The notes below the pieces were generated by a model. It made no database searches and was not told the origin of the DNA. It saw only the letters and a program-made list of their open reading frames with translations. From positions 69,692,714 through 69,756,713 of the forward strand of contig OX328099.1 of NCBI GenBank assembly GCA_946811185.2: 64,000 bases of DNA, read 5' to 3'. This stretch comes from Hippopus hippopus (taxonomy: Eukaryota > Mollusca > Bivalvia > Cardiida > Cardiidae). This document shows positions 11,562-23,278 of the stretch, one piece after another; within the stretch, counting starts at the first letter, position 1; every line of letters begins with the position of its first letter. Made by a program: the position numbers and the translations under genes.

Positions 11562-11617
11562 ACGACACTGGTAAAAGGGGCTCTAATGCATTTCCATGAT
11601 GCAAAGCTATTATTGCC
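11562..11617 (-). mobile_element. MITE-A fragment
   Basis: Only the end region remains (CTGGTAAAAGGGGCTCTAATG, then TTTCCATGATGC). Confidence 0.5.
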
Positions 11618-11785
11618 TACTTCATTTAGCCTGACCCATGTCAACATCATTTATATAAAATAAAATTCTATTTTTACCCTCGGCATCGCAAGGGGGTGCC
11701 TTCGGCATATGTCCCGAATGGTCACGGAAATATTTCGTACGGTAAGCGCGAATGAGGTCAACATCGATGTTTCAAAAAGTAGAAA

Positions 11786-11832
11786 CAAAGAAGAAGAAGA
11801 AGAAAAAGAAGAAGAAGGAAGAAGAAAGCAAG
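11786..11832 (+). repeat. (GAA)n
   Basis: AAGAAGAAGAAGAAGAAAAAG and similar. Confidence 0.85.
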
Positions 11833-12166
11833 TAAACAAATGAACAAAATTGAACATAAAACCATTATACGTTGATTAAATATCAGACATTTCGTTTTCC
11901 CTTTGATATCGGAAATTTATTACGTCATTGAAAAAAGGCTCCAACAGACCGAAAATTTCATCCATGTTAGATTGTTGCTTTATGTTTTATATCGAAGAAT
12001 TATTACGTCACGGTAAATCGATGCTCTAAAAAACAAATATTATCTATGTTAGGTTCGTTTATCCTTGTAAGTATCAGATGTCCTATACATATCAGATCAC
12101 GTCATAATATTGTCAAAATGTTGATTCTTGTCAAAGTCGGAAGAGGAGCTTAACTGAGTTCGTCAA

Positions 12167-12355
12167 TCATTCGATCAATCAATCAATCAATCAATCAATC
12201 GATCAATCAATTGATCAATCAATAAAGCAAGCAAGCAATCCATCCATCCATCCATCCACCCAACCAACCAACCAACCAACCGGCCAACGAACGAACGAAC
12301 AACCAAGCAACCAACTAACCATTCAGCCAACTAACCAACCAACTAACCAACTGAA
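12167..12355 (+). repeat. (AATC)n / (CCAT)n / (AACC)n block
   Basis: Tetranucleotide runs change along the block from AATC through CATC to AACC. Possibly a decayed SINE tail. Confidence 0.85.
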
Positions 12356-12651
12356 ACTGGTCGTTATACAAGACTACATATTTTTTCTTCGTCTGAAAAA
12401 CAAAAAAAAAATCCTTTTTGTTACAATTTTGAGATTGTTAGACAAGAGATAGCTTGTAAAATGGCCTGTTTTGATGTTTGCGATAGATAGATAGAGTCGA
12501 GTTTTATTGTATATCATTATTCATAAGTACTGACATTTTTGTCAATATACGACAGAACCGGTTATATCACGTAATCGGTCGGGACACATTTATAGAAGAA
12601 TCTCCATAATTTGTCCGTTTTAACTTACCCTTACTGAGTCTAGCAAAACTT
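12356..12651. other. no feature seen
   Basis: A/T-rich DNA between simple repeats and MITE-C. Confidence 0.5.
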
Positions 12652-12861
12652 AACCCTTGTCCTGCTAAATAAGTGGAATGAAACTTTTAAGCCGATAGTA
12701 AAAACCAAAGTTTTGCAGTTTCAAAGGTATTGTTTGGGGAAAAATATATCCTTATCGGACAGTGTAGATCCAAGATCAGACTGCACGTACAGTGCAGTCT
12801 GATCTTGATCTACACTGTGCGCAAAAGGTCAGTGAGTCGCGCTAAGCAGCCTATGGGGTAA
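12652..12861 (+). mobile_element. MITE-C
   Basis: Complete. The dyad is GATCAGACTGCACGTACAG and its partner. Confidence 0.85.
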
Positions 12862-12999
12862 GTTGCTCCTGTGAACAGAGTTTTTAAGAGCCCGGATCGC
12901 AAAAAGAAAATCTATCGCGATACTATCGGGACACCTGACAGGTAATACGATACAGGACTGCAATATTTGATTGGTAAAGCCTTGCTTTGCTCTATCTTT

Positions 13000-13110
13000 T
13001 ATTAATCCTTTACTACATACATGTAATTCCGAGTTTTAATGACCACGAAAACAATGTCTTTGAAAGAAAACATCTTGTGGAAAAGCAGAAAATGTCGTTA
13101 ACCATCACTT
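13000..13110 (+). mobile_element. MITE-E, 5' half
   Basis: AATTCCGAGTTTTAATGACC to GAAAATGTCGTTAACC. The right half is absent. Confidence 0.6.
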
Positions 13111-13261
13111 TCTACTTTTCAATATTCTTCTTTTCTGTTTCAAAAAGAAATCCCCACAATAGTTGCCTTGTTCTTACATTGGTAGCTAAGCAAGTTCTCT
13201 CTCTCCCTCCCTTTCCCCCTGTAATGTTTTCTGCCAATTCAAAGGCAAATCCCATTATTTG

Positions 13262-13420
13262 ACTCTTAACCTGCTAAATAACTAAAATGAAACTTTTCAG
13301 TAAAAACCCATTTATTGGTATTTCAAAGTTAAATTTTTAAGGAAAAATATCTCCTTATCGGACAGTGTAGATCTAAGCAGACACTTTCTGCAAAGGTCTT
13401 TGAGTCGCGCTTAGCAGTAC
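13262..13420 (+). mobile_element. MITE-C, dyad partly deleted
   Basis: CCTGCTAAATAACTAAAATG start and GAGTCGCGCTTAGCAG end. The central hairpin is reduced. Confidence 0.75.
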
Positions 13421-13673
13421 ATTTAAGCTTGTTCCGCTGAACTTCTTTCAAACTCTGACAAGTCCAAAACTGTGTTGCTCGGTGAAAAATTAACAAGAAA
13501 TGAAACATTTTATTAACAATGTTTTCGATAAATTCCTTTTCTCTGAAATGTTTTCCCTTTTTGTCCACTGTTTCATGTCTGTAATCCGAAAAATAACCTG
13601 TACAGTTATGGGTATGGAGGTAGTTGGGGGTTGTTAGCAAGCGTCTTTAAAGCATACGGCTTTCATTAAATTT

Positions 13674-13934
13674 GGAACATGCTCTGGTAAAATGGGGCTA
13701 AATCCATCTCCGTGATGCATTATATCAAGGAAGTTATCACCTAATTATGGATCCATAAAATCCATTTAGTCAAGCAATCAACTGGATCTGGAGGTAGAAT
13801 GGTCCTTTGACATGCAGAAAATTTATATATGGCAAAAAGTTCCGATCCATGTCAGCCTGCGCGGACTGCGCAGGCTGACATAGGTCGATACTTTTTGCAG
13901 ATGCAATGAGCTCCCTTTTCACAGAGTATTGCTT
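13674..13934 (-). mobile_element. MITE-A
   Basis: Diverged ends (GAACATGCTCTGG) with an intact core GTCAGCCTGCGCGGACTGCG. Confidence 0.8.
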
Positions 13935-14962
13935 ATATTTCATTCACGGGTAATTTGATTTACAAATCTACTTAACGAGCACACGTAAGGATTTTCTTGG
14001 CGGGTTTTCTTGAAATCTATGACATAATTTTCAATGCCCCAGACAAAATCGTTTAAAATTAGGGACAGTTTCCGATTTTGACGTCGTTATAACAGAGACG
14101 AATAAATTAGATTTATGCTTTGGAAAAATACAGTGAACTAAGTCACAGAATTTTACATCACATACAAAGGAGTGTGGCAAAAGATTGATTTCCACCCATT
14201 GCCTAGTGCAGATCTGCTGGTAATCGGCATTTTCTCTTTATCCCACAATGTTTTCTGATGGTCTGTCAAAGACAAGATCCAATGTTGTTGCCATACTGTA
14301 AAACCGGAAATGTTCGCGTCGTTGAATCATCGCGATTTTCGCGTATTAATAAAAATCGCAAAATATCTACCAACGTAAATTAAGCCACATAAATGTATAG
14401 TTTACTTCTAAAGACACTCGGTCATGCTGGAGCGATTGACTGGGACCCTTGTCGACATCAATAGAAGCCTTTCTCATCGAAGCCGACCAGAATACCAGTC
14501 TAGTAGCGGTTAATACTGAAAATTAAACACGTTTCATCGATGTAAAATGGAGATTTATCAAACTGAATCATACGTTAGTTTTACAGTATACATACTTCAT
14601 TCTCAGCAAATTATTTTCGTGGAAATCAAAACATGCGTAAGGTCAGTATTTGGTAGATCACGAATTTTTTAACCCGCAATAATATTCACTTTTACTGTAT
14701 TTCATTTGTTGTCTGCAATTGCTTTAATTTTTTGACAAGTTAAAATTTTGTCATTCTGTAAAGAGCAAAGACCTTAGATAGGTAACTGAAGACGAAGGAA
14801 GACTTACATAAATGTGAGCTTTATATATGTCAACACTTATATGATTTTCTGATAATTTTTTCAGTGCCAAATATAATATATATATACGCAGCCCCAAAAC
14901 TAAGGGAACCTTGGCACTTATTTCTTCTGACATGATGTGATAGGGTGACTTTACGTTTTAAT
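13935..14962. other. A/T-rich DNA
   Basis: One MITE-E fragment (14205). Otherwise nothing recognised. Confidence 0.5.
14205..14275 (-). mobile_element. MITE-E fragment
   Basis: GGTAATCGGCATTTTCTC and CCCACAATGTTTTCTG only. Confidence 0.55.
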
Positions 14963-15062
14963 ATGTCAGAAAATTCCAAGAACAAAGATACACCGTATCA
15001 TCTCCAGTATGCCCGCCATGTGTCGTGCAGGTGTTGCTGCACATGGAGGTCATATCCGATAT
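14963..15062 (+). pseudogene. Tc1-like transposase C-terminal fragment
   Basis: One frame reads CQKIPRTKIHRIISSMPAMC then RAGVAAHGGHIRY. The ending GGH(T/I)RY after a charged helix is typical of the C-terminus of Tc1/IS630-type transposases. Nothing N-terminal to it in frame is preserved. It lies upstream of, not downstream of, the larger fragment at 15469. Confidence 0.6.
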
Positions 15063-15111
15063 GTATGTATATTCTGTTTACAAAAAAATAAAAGAAAAAA
15101 ATCGGGAATAT

Positions 15112-15160
15112 TTCCTCTTAAAAGGTAAAAAAAAGTTGTTAACTTTTACCTTTTATTTTT
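15112..15160. repeat. A/T-rich hairpin
   Basis: AAAAGGTAAAAAAAAGTT and AACTTTTACCTTTT pair with almost no loop, between the two Tc1-like fragments. Confidence 0.6.
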
Positions 15161-15468
15161 ATATAATATTTGAAGTTGAAATGCATTCATAGACACATAA
15201 ATCAATATTTTATATAGCACCGTTTTAAATTAAATCGCAATTTACGAATACGTTACGTCAACGTCAATTTTCACATGAAGTCAGTACCGGTTAGGAACGT
15301 CTTGATTGTTATAGCATGGGCCAGAATGATGTCTCCTGCTCCCAATAAGACGTCTAGTAGTGTTCTGTTGGGTCTGCTGTCTCTTGTAATGCTGTGTAAA
15401 GCTAACGTGACGTCTCTGGAGGTGAATAACGCCTTTGTGTCATTGAATGGCAGGGAATTACAATGGCA

Positions 15469-15789
15469 GGTAACACAGATTTGCATTTGCATCTAGGTAG
15501 AGCCACTGGACAGTACTATTAAGACAACATATTGGTTCCTTACGTTGTCCCTTTTACGCTAGGACACGGTCCCGTGTTCATCTTCCAGATTGATAATGCA
15601 TAGGTTCACCTTGCATTGATTGTAATAGAGTATCTTCAGAATCAAAATATCCGACATTCGCATTGGCTAGCGGTGAGCCCAGACCTATCACCTATCGAAC
15701 TATGTGGTTTAATTGGAAGACGTGTAAGATTGCGTAATCCACCTCAGCAGATGTTGCGTGAGCTCAGTAAATCATTACAAGAGAAATAG
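15469..15789 (+). pseudogene. Tc1-like transposase catalytic-region fragment
   Basis: The frame from 15469 includes TGQYY, DNILVPYVVPFTLGHGPVF, QIDNA, then HWLAVSPDLSPIELCGLIGR and RVRLRNPPQQMLRELS. The FQxDNA and SPDLSPIE blocks carry the second and third metal-binding acids of the DDE/D catalytic triad. In-frame stops fall after TGQYY and after QIDNA, so it is dead. The start of the protein and the terminal repeats are not seen. Confidence 0.75.
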
Positions 15790-16016
15790 CAACAGAACAA
15801 CAAAACACAACGTGAAGTCCCATTAGGAGGCTTCGCTTTGTTGCATGCTTTAACAATCAAGGTGGGCGTAACCGGTGCTGACTTCAATGTTAAAATTGGT
15901 GATGACGTAACTTATTCGTAAATGGTGATTAACATGGACTATAAAGATAAACAGTAAAAGTTAGTATCTTTTCGATTTTTCCCTGTGAAATGAAATGTCT
16001 TCTTTTCGTGAACAAT

Positions 16017-16282
16017 ATGAGTCATGCTCTGTGAAAAGGGGGCTTGATGCATCTGCGAAAAGTATCGACCCAGGCCAGCCTGCGCAGTCCGCGCAGGCTG
16101 GCCTGGGCCGAAACTTTTCGCTATTGGTCAATTTTCTGTATGTCCAAGGACCATTTTACCTTAGGATTCAGTCATTCGCCATAGAAAATGGATAAAATGG
16201 CTCCATAATTATGTGATTACCAGCATGGTATAATGCATCACGAAGATGCATTAAGCCCCCTTTTGCCAGAGCATGGCTAATA
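16017..16282 (+). mobile_element. MITE-A
   Basis: Both ends present. The core dyad is GGCCAGCCTGCGCAGTCC and is followed by its complement. Confidence 0.85.
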
Positions 16283-16304
16283 TATATTAACTGTCGACCT
16301 CTTT

Positions 16305-16475
16305 CGACGGCAGAAAGTACAATCCACTGAAACGCAGGAAGATTTCTATCTTATAGGCTTAACTGACAAGCGGACGATATGGATCCGAGATCAGACTGCA
16401 TATTTTGTGCCGTCTGATCTTTATATATCCTGCAAAACCTCCTGTTTTGCTCTATGGCGCTACAAAAGCTTAAAG
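16305..16475 (+). mobile_element. MITE-D
   Basis: Related to MITE-C but with AATCCACTG...TTATAGGCTTA flanks. The dyad is GATCAGACTGCATATTTTG with an imperfect partner. Confidence 0.65.
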
Positions 16476-16481
16476 ATATCC

Positions 16482-16850
16482 CAATTTCTTTTAAAGATAC
16501 ATCCTTACAGTTACAAAGAAAAAAAAACCTGTTAAAACTTGAACGTGTGTATAATTATCAATAGCTCAGCTGCGTAAACATAGATACTTACCGATATGTA
16601 TGGTGTAAAGGACAGCAAAACACAGGGGTTTGTCCTCATTTAAAACCGGAAACGACAACTGGGATTGCTTTGAAGGCCTTCAAAACAAGAAATGCATTTT
16701 CAGTCCGTCTTAATCTCTGCAACCTTGTAGCCATCAGGGGCAACGTTTGGCATGAAGATACAAGAATGATTATAATTTCAAAAATACGGATGGAATGGTT
16801 TAAAATCTAGCTGAAACTGCCTGAAAACGAGTAAAGATGTATCTTTAAGG
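16482..16850 (+). mobile_element. MITE-F
   Basis: TTTAAAGATACATCCTTACA to AAAGATGTATCTTTAAGGG, colinear with 8147-8502. Confidence 0.75.
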
Positions 16851-17088
16851 GTTATATAAGTAAAGATTGATTATAAAAGGGCATTCAAGTACATCTTTAA
16901 CGCTCAGTAGTTTCGTTGTGATCTTCGTTTTGCGGAATAAAACCTAAATTGGGCTTGCATTTGACACAGATCAAGATCGGACGTACAGTCTTATCTTATT
17001 GTACACATTTTGCAATCTAAGCTTGGTACGAAACAGAAACAGACTTGAAAGTTCGACAGTTCCATCTTTTTTCCTGACCCAGTGTCTT

Positions 17089-17309
17089 TTAACTCTTTTC
17101 TAAACGACAAAAATTTTCTATGGTCCAAATTGAAAGCAGTTGCAGACGACAAATTATAGATTAAAAAAATTAGGAACTTTTCCTTCGTAAGGGTAGAAAA
17201 CATTGTGAGAAAAAGGAGAAAATGCTGGTTACCAGCATTTTCTCCTTTTCTCACAATGTTTTCGAGAGTCCTTGGTCGGGAAAACTCGGGATTGTATAAT
17301 AAAAGTGTA
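17089..17309 (-). mobile_element. MITE-E
   Basis: Perfect centre, GGAGAAAATGCTGGTTACCA plus partner, flanked by TTGTGAGAAA and TTTCTCACAA. Confidence 0.85.
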
Positions 17310-17664
17310 AAACGTTCGCGGAATTACCCTCTCCAACCATTTTATAGCAAGTTTACACACATTTTATGGCCGTCACGACACAGATGAGGAATTAAGGTGA
17401 CCTAATGAATCATAAAGAAGTAATGCCTCAAGGACACGTTCGTCTGCGAGAAAATAGTTCCGAGACGGTACTTTGCCGGAAGAACACTATAGGCGATTCC
17501 GCGATGAATAAGTTATGTAAGTCTTTAGTGTTACTTATAGAAGAGAACAGCTTTAGATCAGAATACATACGTACATAGTGTAGATTGTATTAATGTGATT
17601 TTAGTCTACATTTTTTTTTTTAAGTGGACGTAAGTCTTTCAGCGTCAAATATGTAAATTCGTCC

Positions 17665-17850
17665 TCCATCAACGGCAAAAATTACAAGCCACTTGAACTC
17701 GGAACGAATTGTATCTCAGTTTATGCTTGCCTGAACAGACGGACGGTATAGATCCAAGATCAGACCGCACGTTTAGAGCAGTCTGCTCTTGATCTATGCC
17801 GTCCGCAAAAGAGCCTGTTATCGCCTATGGCACACAGGTATTGGGACAAG
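17665..17850 (+). mobile_element. MITE-D
   Basis: Dyad GATCAGACCGCACGTTTAG and GCAGTCTGCTCTTGATC, then CGCCTATGGCAC. Confidence 0.65.
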
Positions 17851-18261
17851 ACTACAATGTTGTCAACTTAATTCTCAGCTGGATGTTAAATAATCGGTCG
17901 TAAATGACTTGAAACAACACTTGAATCGACAAATACAACGTAATTATAGTTTAAACAAATACAACTGACACGAGAAATTAATGAAGAGAAAAAATCGTCC
18001 AATATAGCCCAATATCTCTTTCAGTGCCAGATATACTACTCAAAATTTGCTAGGGATCACCATCTTAGATTCAGCCTGATATTATACACGCTTGGCATGT
18101 ATCAGGTACGGTTTTTCCAATGTTGCATTGTCATACTGACAAGATAAACCACCTTTGGAAATGTGTGTTTTCAATGCAAAACTGTATTGATGTATTATAC
18201 GGTCGTACTGAAATATCTAAATGATCCCTATCAAAGTGTGAGTAGTATATTTAAGCTCGAT

Positions 18262-18490
18262 CTCTTAACTCTCTTCCACAAAAGTAAATCATAGACCTGT
18301 CCAAACTCAAAGCATTTTCAGACGACAACTCTTATGAAATTCAAATGATAGAACCTGTCCTTGATGGGGTAGAAAACATTGTGGAAAAAGGAGAAAATGC
18401 TGATTACCAGCATTTTCTCCTTTTTCCATAATGTTTTCAAAGGGCTTATTCTTTAGGGTCGTTAAAACTCGGGATTACGTGGAAAAGAGT
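18262..18490 (-). mobile_element. MITE-E
   Basis: Centre GAGAAAATGCTGATTACCAG. It ends at AAAGAGTTAAA, abutting MITE-D. Confidence 0.85.
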
Positions 18491-18492
18491 TA

Positions 18493-18665
18493 AACGGCTG
18501 GAAATACAATCCACTGTTATTCAGAAGGATTTTTATTTGATAGGTTTTATTAAACAAGAGGACGGTATTAGATAAAAGATCAGGCTGCACGAACTATACA
18601 GTCTGATGTTGATCTATGCCGTCTGCAATATCCCATATTTCCACATATGGCACTCAAAAAGTTAA
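18493..18665 (+). mobile_element. MITE-D
   Basis: AATCCACTGTTATTCAGAAG start, dyad GATCAGGCTGCACGAAC, end ACATATGGCAC. It abuts a MITE-E. Confidence 0.65.
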
Positions 18666-19186
18666 AACTATGACCTTTTTCATATCAGTGCATATTCATT
18701 GATTTAGCTTGAGACGTCAGCTTTGTAGACAAAGTATACCGTATAGCCTGCTATTTCCACCTATGTTAACCCGGAAATGCAGTGCGAATTACCGTAAAAA
18801 TGTGCTTCCTCGAAGAAAACTAAATCTGCTGTAAAAGTGTCAGACATTATTGATGAAAAAAAAAAAACTTCGAAATTTTACAGTATCTTGGTATTTTTGT
18901 AAATATATACTCGCACGAAAAAGAAAAAAATTGTGAAAGAATTTTTTTTTAAATGTATAATTATAGAAGCGAAATATACTCAGTTCCATAAATAAGTGTG
19001 CACTTAATTTTCTTTTATTTCTCGTCGCATGTTTTACTGAAGACCAACAAATTTTGTATCATACTTTAGTTCCGAGTCTGTACAAAATGACAGGCTAATC
19101 AGATTTTGACTAACAGAAAGTTTAAGTTAGGTTTTTGCAGTTTAAATGAAGGTGGTACTAAAACCAAAGTTGCAAAAGAACTCAAA

Positions 19187-19391
19187 GACTAAGGTAACAT
19201 TAAAGTTAGGTTTTTCTTAAAGTTCTTGTAATTTTTCAATCAATATCTTGTATGGCCACCTCTGCTGTCGATACAGGCAATTATTCGACGTCGCATAGAC
19301 CTTACATAACGTAAAATCATTGCATCAGGAATGTTATTCCATTCCTGAACGAGAGCGGTGGCCAAAACCTAACTTTAATGTTACCTTAGTT
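19187..19391 (-). mobile_element. Tc1-like element remnant with inverted ends
   Basis: Inverted ends CTAAGGTAACATTAAAGTTA (19187) and its complement (to 19391) bracket a 205-bp internally deleted element. The minus strand encodes a transposase C-terminus, LVQEWNNIPDAMILRYVRSM, ending SRGGHTRY and a stop. A non-autonomous copy made by internal deletion is the simplest reading. Confidence 0.72.
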
Positions 19392-20077
19392 CAAAAATTT
19401 CCACCGGACAAAACGGACAGAGACGTGCAAATGTCAGACTTTGGATGCATCTGACTATTTATACCCTCGGCATGTCACGTGTCCAGTACGTTCCTCGTAC
19501 GTTGGTGTTCGGTACATTTCCGTTTATCGTACGTTGGAAGAACGTTTTGTCCGCTTCTCATGCGTTGCACTTCCGTTTTATCCGGTACAAGTCCGTTACT
19601 CGTTTGGGGGTATAAAATAACGTCACTCATGACGTTACACAATGTTTATCTGAAACGTGTGTGAGATAAGAACATTCGTAATCGGTATATTACATCGAAA
19701 TTAAAGGAGGTTATATGATTAACGGAGTTTACGATGGTCTGAATGTTTCCAGTGCTATTTTTTTCCCGCAATATTTTAGGTATTTTCTCTTTTGCGACAA
19801 AATTTTCACATGAAAAGAAGGGGGAGGGGAAAACAAATACAGTGCAAAACAATCTCTGCAAATCTTTTGAACTGCTGATAACAAATTTACCGCAGTCTGG
19901 TTGTTTCCCGAGTTAGAAACAGTATTTTAGATAATCACGAGCCGTTTTGTAATTAGATCATATTTGCCATGGCAAATACTTCTGCCTTTCACTCGACGTC
20001 CAATCGATATGGCGTCAGCTCTCCTCCTTCATACAGTCCTACTTGTTGGTTTCTACTGGACTGATTGTCTGTTTGTG

Positions 20078-20300
20078 TAACCCTTTATTATACAATACCG
20101 AATTTTAACGCCCCTGTGGAAGAAGCCTTTCGAAAACGTTGTGGGAAAAGGAGAAAATGCTGGTACCAGCATATTCTCCTTTTCCCATAAAGTTTTCTTT
20201 CCATTCAAGGATAAATACTATCATTTGAAAAATATTTGACTTATCGTCTGTAAATTCCTTTAATGTGGACGGGTCCAAAATTTTGCTGCGTGATAAATGG
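20078..20300 (+). mobile_element. MITE-E
   Basis: Centre GAGAAAATGCTGGTACCAGC. It abuts MITE-H at 20302. Confidence 0.8.
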
Positions 20301-20301
20301 T

Positions 20302-20513
20302 TAAGGTCTATGGCCCCTAACTCATCGGTAAACATCGACGATTTCGCAAAGGCTATTCGGCCAATCTCGGCAGCCTCCGTCTTTTAATAAGAGCGTAGAC
20401 TAACTAAGTCATCGGTAAATATCGGGTAACATCGACGTTTGCGTAAAAGCTAATCGGCCATTCTCGGCAGCTTCCGTCTTTTCATATGAGAGTTAGGGGC
20501 CGCAGACCTTAAA
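20302..20513. mobile_element. MITE-H with TTAA target
   Basis: GGTCTATGGCCCCTAACTC and GAGTTAGGGGCCGCAGACC are terminal inverted repeats between TTAA copies. It holds two diverged copies of CATCGACG...CTATTCGGCCAATCTCGG. Confidence 0.8.
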
Positions 20514-20516
20514 TTA

Positions 20517-20737
20517 AGTGTTTAACTGTTTATCAAACTAAAGAACTTTAGAAATTACCAAATTGAAAGCATCTGCAGACGACAAATTGATTGTGGCTCA
20601 GGTAATAGAATTTATCTCTGAAAGGTAGGAAAACATGATGGGAAAAGGAGAAAATGCTGGTTTCCAGCATTTTCTCCTTTTTCCACAATGTTTTCGAAAG
20701 TCTTTTCTGTCAGGGGCGTCAAAACTCTATTGTGTGG
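20517..20737 (-). mobile_element. MITE-E
   Basis: Centre GAGAAAATGCTGGTTTCCAG. It starts where MITE-H ends. Confidence 0.8.
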
Positions 20738-20742
20738 TATAG

Positions 20743-20885
20743 GGTTAATTGTTTACCAAACGACAAAAGTTTAGAACTCTCCAAATTGAAAGCATTAGCA
20801 AACGACAAATGACATGTGGTTCAAATAGTGGAATTAGTCTCTGAAAGGGCGGGAAACATTGTGGGAACAGAAGAAATGCTCCTGC
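20743..20885 (-). mobile_element. MITE-E, truncated
   Basis: Left half only, stopping in the palindrome at GAAGAAATGCTCC. Confidence 0.7.
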
Positions 20886-21634
20886 TCGCGACTTCTTCAA
20901 AATTGTTTGTAAATCTTTAAAGCACCTTTCACGAATATAGAATTTTTTGTCGCCAGTGTAGAGCAATATCAGACTGCCCAAAACGTGCAGCCTGGTCTAT
21001 GACCTACACTGTATGCTTAGCTGAGCAGAAACAAAAGCAGGCTAAAGCAAAAATGAAAATTCAATTATGAGGATCTTATTTTCAAACTGCAATGTCTGCT
21101 GGGTATGTGATACTTTAAGAAATAATGCCGCTTTTAACAGAAAGGAGTGAGGTGATTTTTAAGTCAGCACTGTAAGAACCAGTTTTATAATAAAGAAGCC
21201 ATTTTGTAATAAATTTTCAACTTCGGTATATTCCTTCAATATTAACCGTTATAGTTCACAATGGATATGCATGCTTTAACCTCAATGGTTAACACAAAAT
21301 GACAAACTGTCATGAAAGTTGGAAAAATGAGTTTTCCATCTTTCAGGAGAGATTGTGTTAGCTTTTTGGGTAAAATCATACCAAAATATATATCCTTTTA
21401 AACTATATATGGCCGAATATCGAAGGAATATAGCGCAGTTGAAAAATTTATTACAAAATGCCGTTTGATTACAAAATTAGTTCTAAGATTTTATTACAAA
21501 AAGTTTTAAAACTAACACAGCACACCAATCGACGCATTCCTGTAATTGTTTTACCTGTATTACGAATAAACAATTTCCCCTCGCTCATGACCAAATCCTT
21601 GTCCTTCAGAACCGAAATAATCAACAAACCAATT

Positions 21635-21692
21635 GGGTCATGTTTTGTAAAAATGAGGTGTAATACATCTGCAAAAAGTATCGACCCATAGA
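21635..21692 (+). mobile_element. MITE-A fragment
   Basis: 5' part only, broken at the start of the core (AAAAAGTATCGACCCA), as if the palindrome was a breakpoint. Confidence 0.55.
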
Positions 21693-21757
21693 ATCTATCA
21701 GCTTGGTCATTTTTCCAAAATATTTTCTCTTAATTCAACAGTTGCGTAATTCTTTCT

Positions 21758-21952
21758 TTGGTTCAACTAAGCTACTTCTTTATCGTAGTTTTTTTACAAT
21801 GCCTATTTTGGGTAATGTCTGCATTTCTCTCGATGTTTGTAAACGTTGTTCGTGTAAATGCATTAGAAGTGTCTACATTTGACATAACGACTGATACAGG
21901 AGACGAGGAAGCAGTTGAGATTGATAAATGTCATGTAATTCTTTTCAATTAA
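21758..21952 (+). CDS. hydrophobic open frame, possible exon (weak)
   Basis: Open frame whose first half is strongly hydrophobic (YFFIVVFLQCLFWVMSAFLS) and whose second half is acidic (TTDTGDEEAVEIDKC). A possible donor GTAATT follows the codon for His near 21938. There is no ATG before the hydrophobic run, only one inside it. Not recognised as any family, and chance is likely. Confidence 0.12.
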   Translation: MVQLSYFFIVVFLQCLFWVMSAFLSMFVNVVRVNALEVSTFDITTDTGDEEAVEIDKCHVILFN

Positions 21953-22124
21953 TCCTGTCTTCGCGTGATTAGCGTCCTTTATCTACGGGCTAAGTCTAGC
22001 GGATAAATATGTGAAGGCGTGAAGTTTTTTCCCTCTGTTTGTATAACTTAACCTATTGTTAAATAATCTAGTGGTTTTACAACCTACACAAAAAATGTTT
22101 CGTTTTCTTCCGTTTCAAAGACAG

Positions 22125-22960
22125 ATCCTATCAACTGAGTCACATATAGTTTGTCGTCAGCGAATATTTAAGATTCGGTAGAGATTAAAATTTTGTCGTC
22201 TGGAAGTTTTGAGTCTTGATACCTTATAAAGTCAAAAAAGTCGGAATATCAAGGATACAAAATGTACTTAACGGTATATTTTATAACATAACCTCTAGTT
22301 CGATATAATAAAGCCATTACGAATTTTCTTACCTTACACACGTTTGAGATAAGCATTGTGTGACGTCATAAGTCATTTTCTGCTTCCTACAGAGAAGTAA
22401 ATCGGGTTTTATTCATGGAACACGGAATCTTTTTGGTGCACATGCATGGTTTTGAATGTTATGACCGATAATTCGTGAAAAATCGTTCTGTGGGGAAATA
22501 TATATGACATTCGTTGGCGTTTGAGATAGAATTTAATTAAACTCTTCAACAAAAAAGCCAGAGGCTTGCCTGATAACATTTCTCTACACTCGTCATGTCA
22601 GATCCTATATCTGTCACATAACGTCTCTCGTTTTCTGTGAAATATACCCATTGCTAATTTTCTTATTCTAAACACCGATTTGAGGAAAGCATTTTGTGAC
22701 GTCATGAGTGATGTCATTTTATGCTTCTTTTAGAAAAGTGAATCGGTTATTAGTCATGGAAATTACCACGTGTACATGTATGGTTTTGCATATTTTGATC
22801 TATAATTTGTGAAATTTCGTTATGTGATAAAAAAGAACCTGACATTCGTTGGTATTTGAGATTAAATTTCACTGAACTCGTCAACAAAATTGTTATTAAC
22901 CTCGTCAAAGGCTTGCTTTATTTTTTTTTTAAGATCTGTTCAATAAAAAAACTTGTCAAA
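22125..22960 (+). repeat. repeat-O, two diverged units
   Basis: Each unit holds TTACGAATTTTCTTA, a GTGACGTCAT site, CATTCGTTGG and AACTCGTCAAC-like blocks in the same order, about 350 bases apart. Class unknown. Other copies are at 26290, 27230 and 63090. Confidence 0.6.
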
Positions 22961-23104
22961 TGTCAATTCATATCAGACTCTGTATGTCGGAAAAGGGAAA
23001 GTGCTGGTAACTAGAAATCTAGAAAATTCTCCTTTCCAAAGTAAGTTCTCAAAGCCTTGTGTTGTAAACTAGTATAACATGGCATGGATAAACCGAGAGT
23101 ACAG

Positions 23105-23278
23105 GTGAACCATGCTCTGTTAAAAGGGGGTTTAAATGCAAATGCAAAAAGTACCGACCCAGGTCAGCCTGCGTAGTACGCGCAAGCTGACCTGAGTAGA
23201 TACTTTTTAATTTTGGTAAATTTTCTGCATGTCCACGGAGAAGCATTAAACCCTCTTTTGCCAGAGCGTGGCTCATAT
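23105..23278 (+). mobile_element. MITE-A, internally deleted
   Basis: Ends and core are present (core mutated at the centre). The segment between the TGCATGTCCACGG block and the GGAGAAGCATTAAA block is missing. Confidence 0.75.

Larger units (their letters stand above)
11440..12166. other. A/T-rich DNA
   Basis: Only a MITE-A scrap and a GAA run stand out. Confidence 0.5.
21005..22124. other. mostly unassigned
   Basis: Contains the weak hydrophobic frame at 21758 and a MITE-A fragment at 21635. Nothing else is supported. Confidence 0.45.

Noticed and set aside
15275..15496. 73-residue frames on both strands before the Tc1-like fragment
   Set aside because: The plus-strand frame has a hydrophobic run and a GTAACA donor, but it runs into transposase remnant and matches no family.
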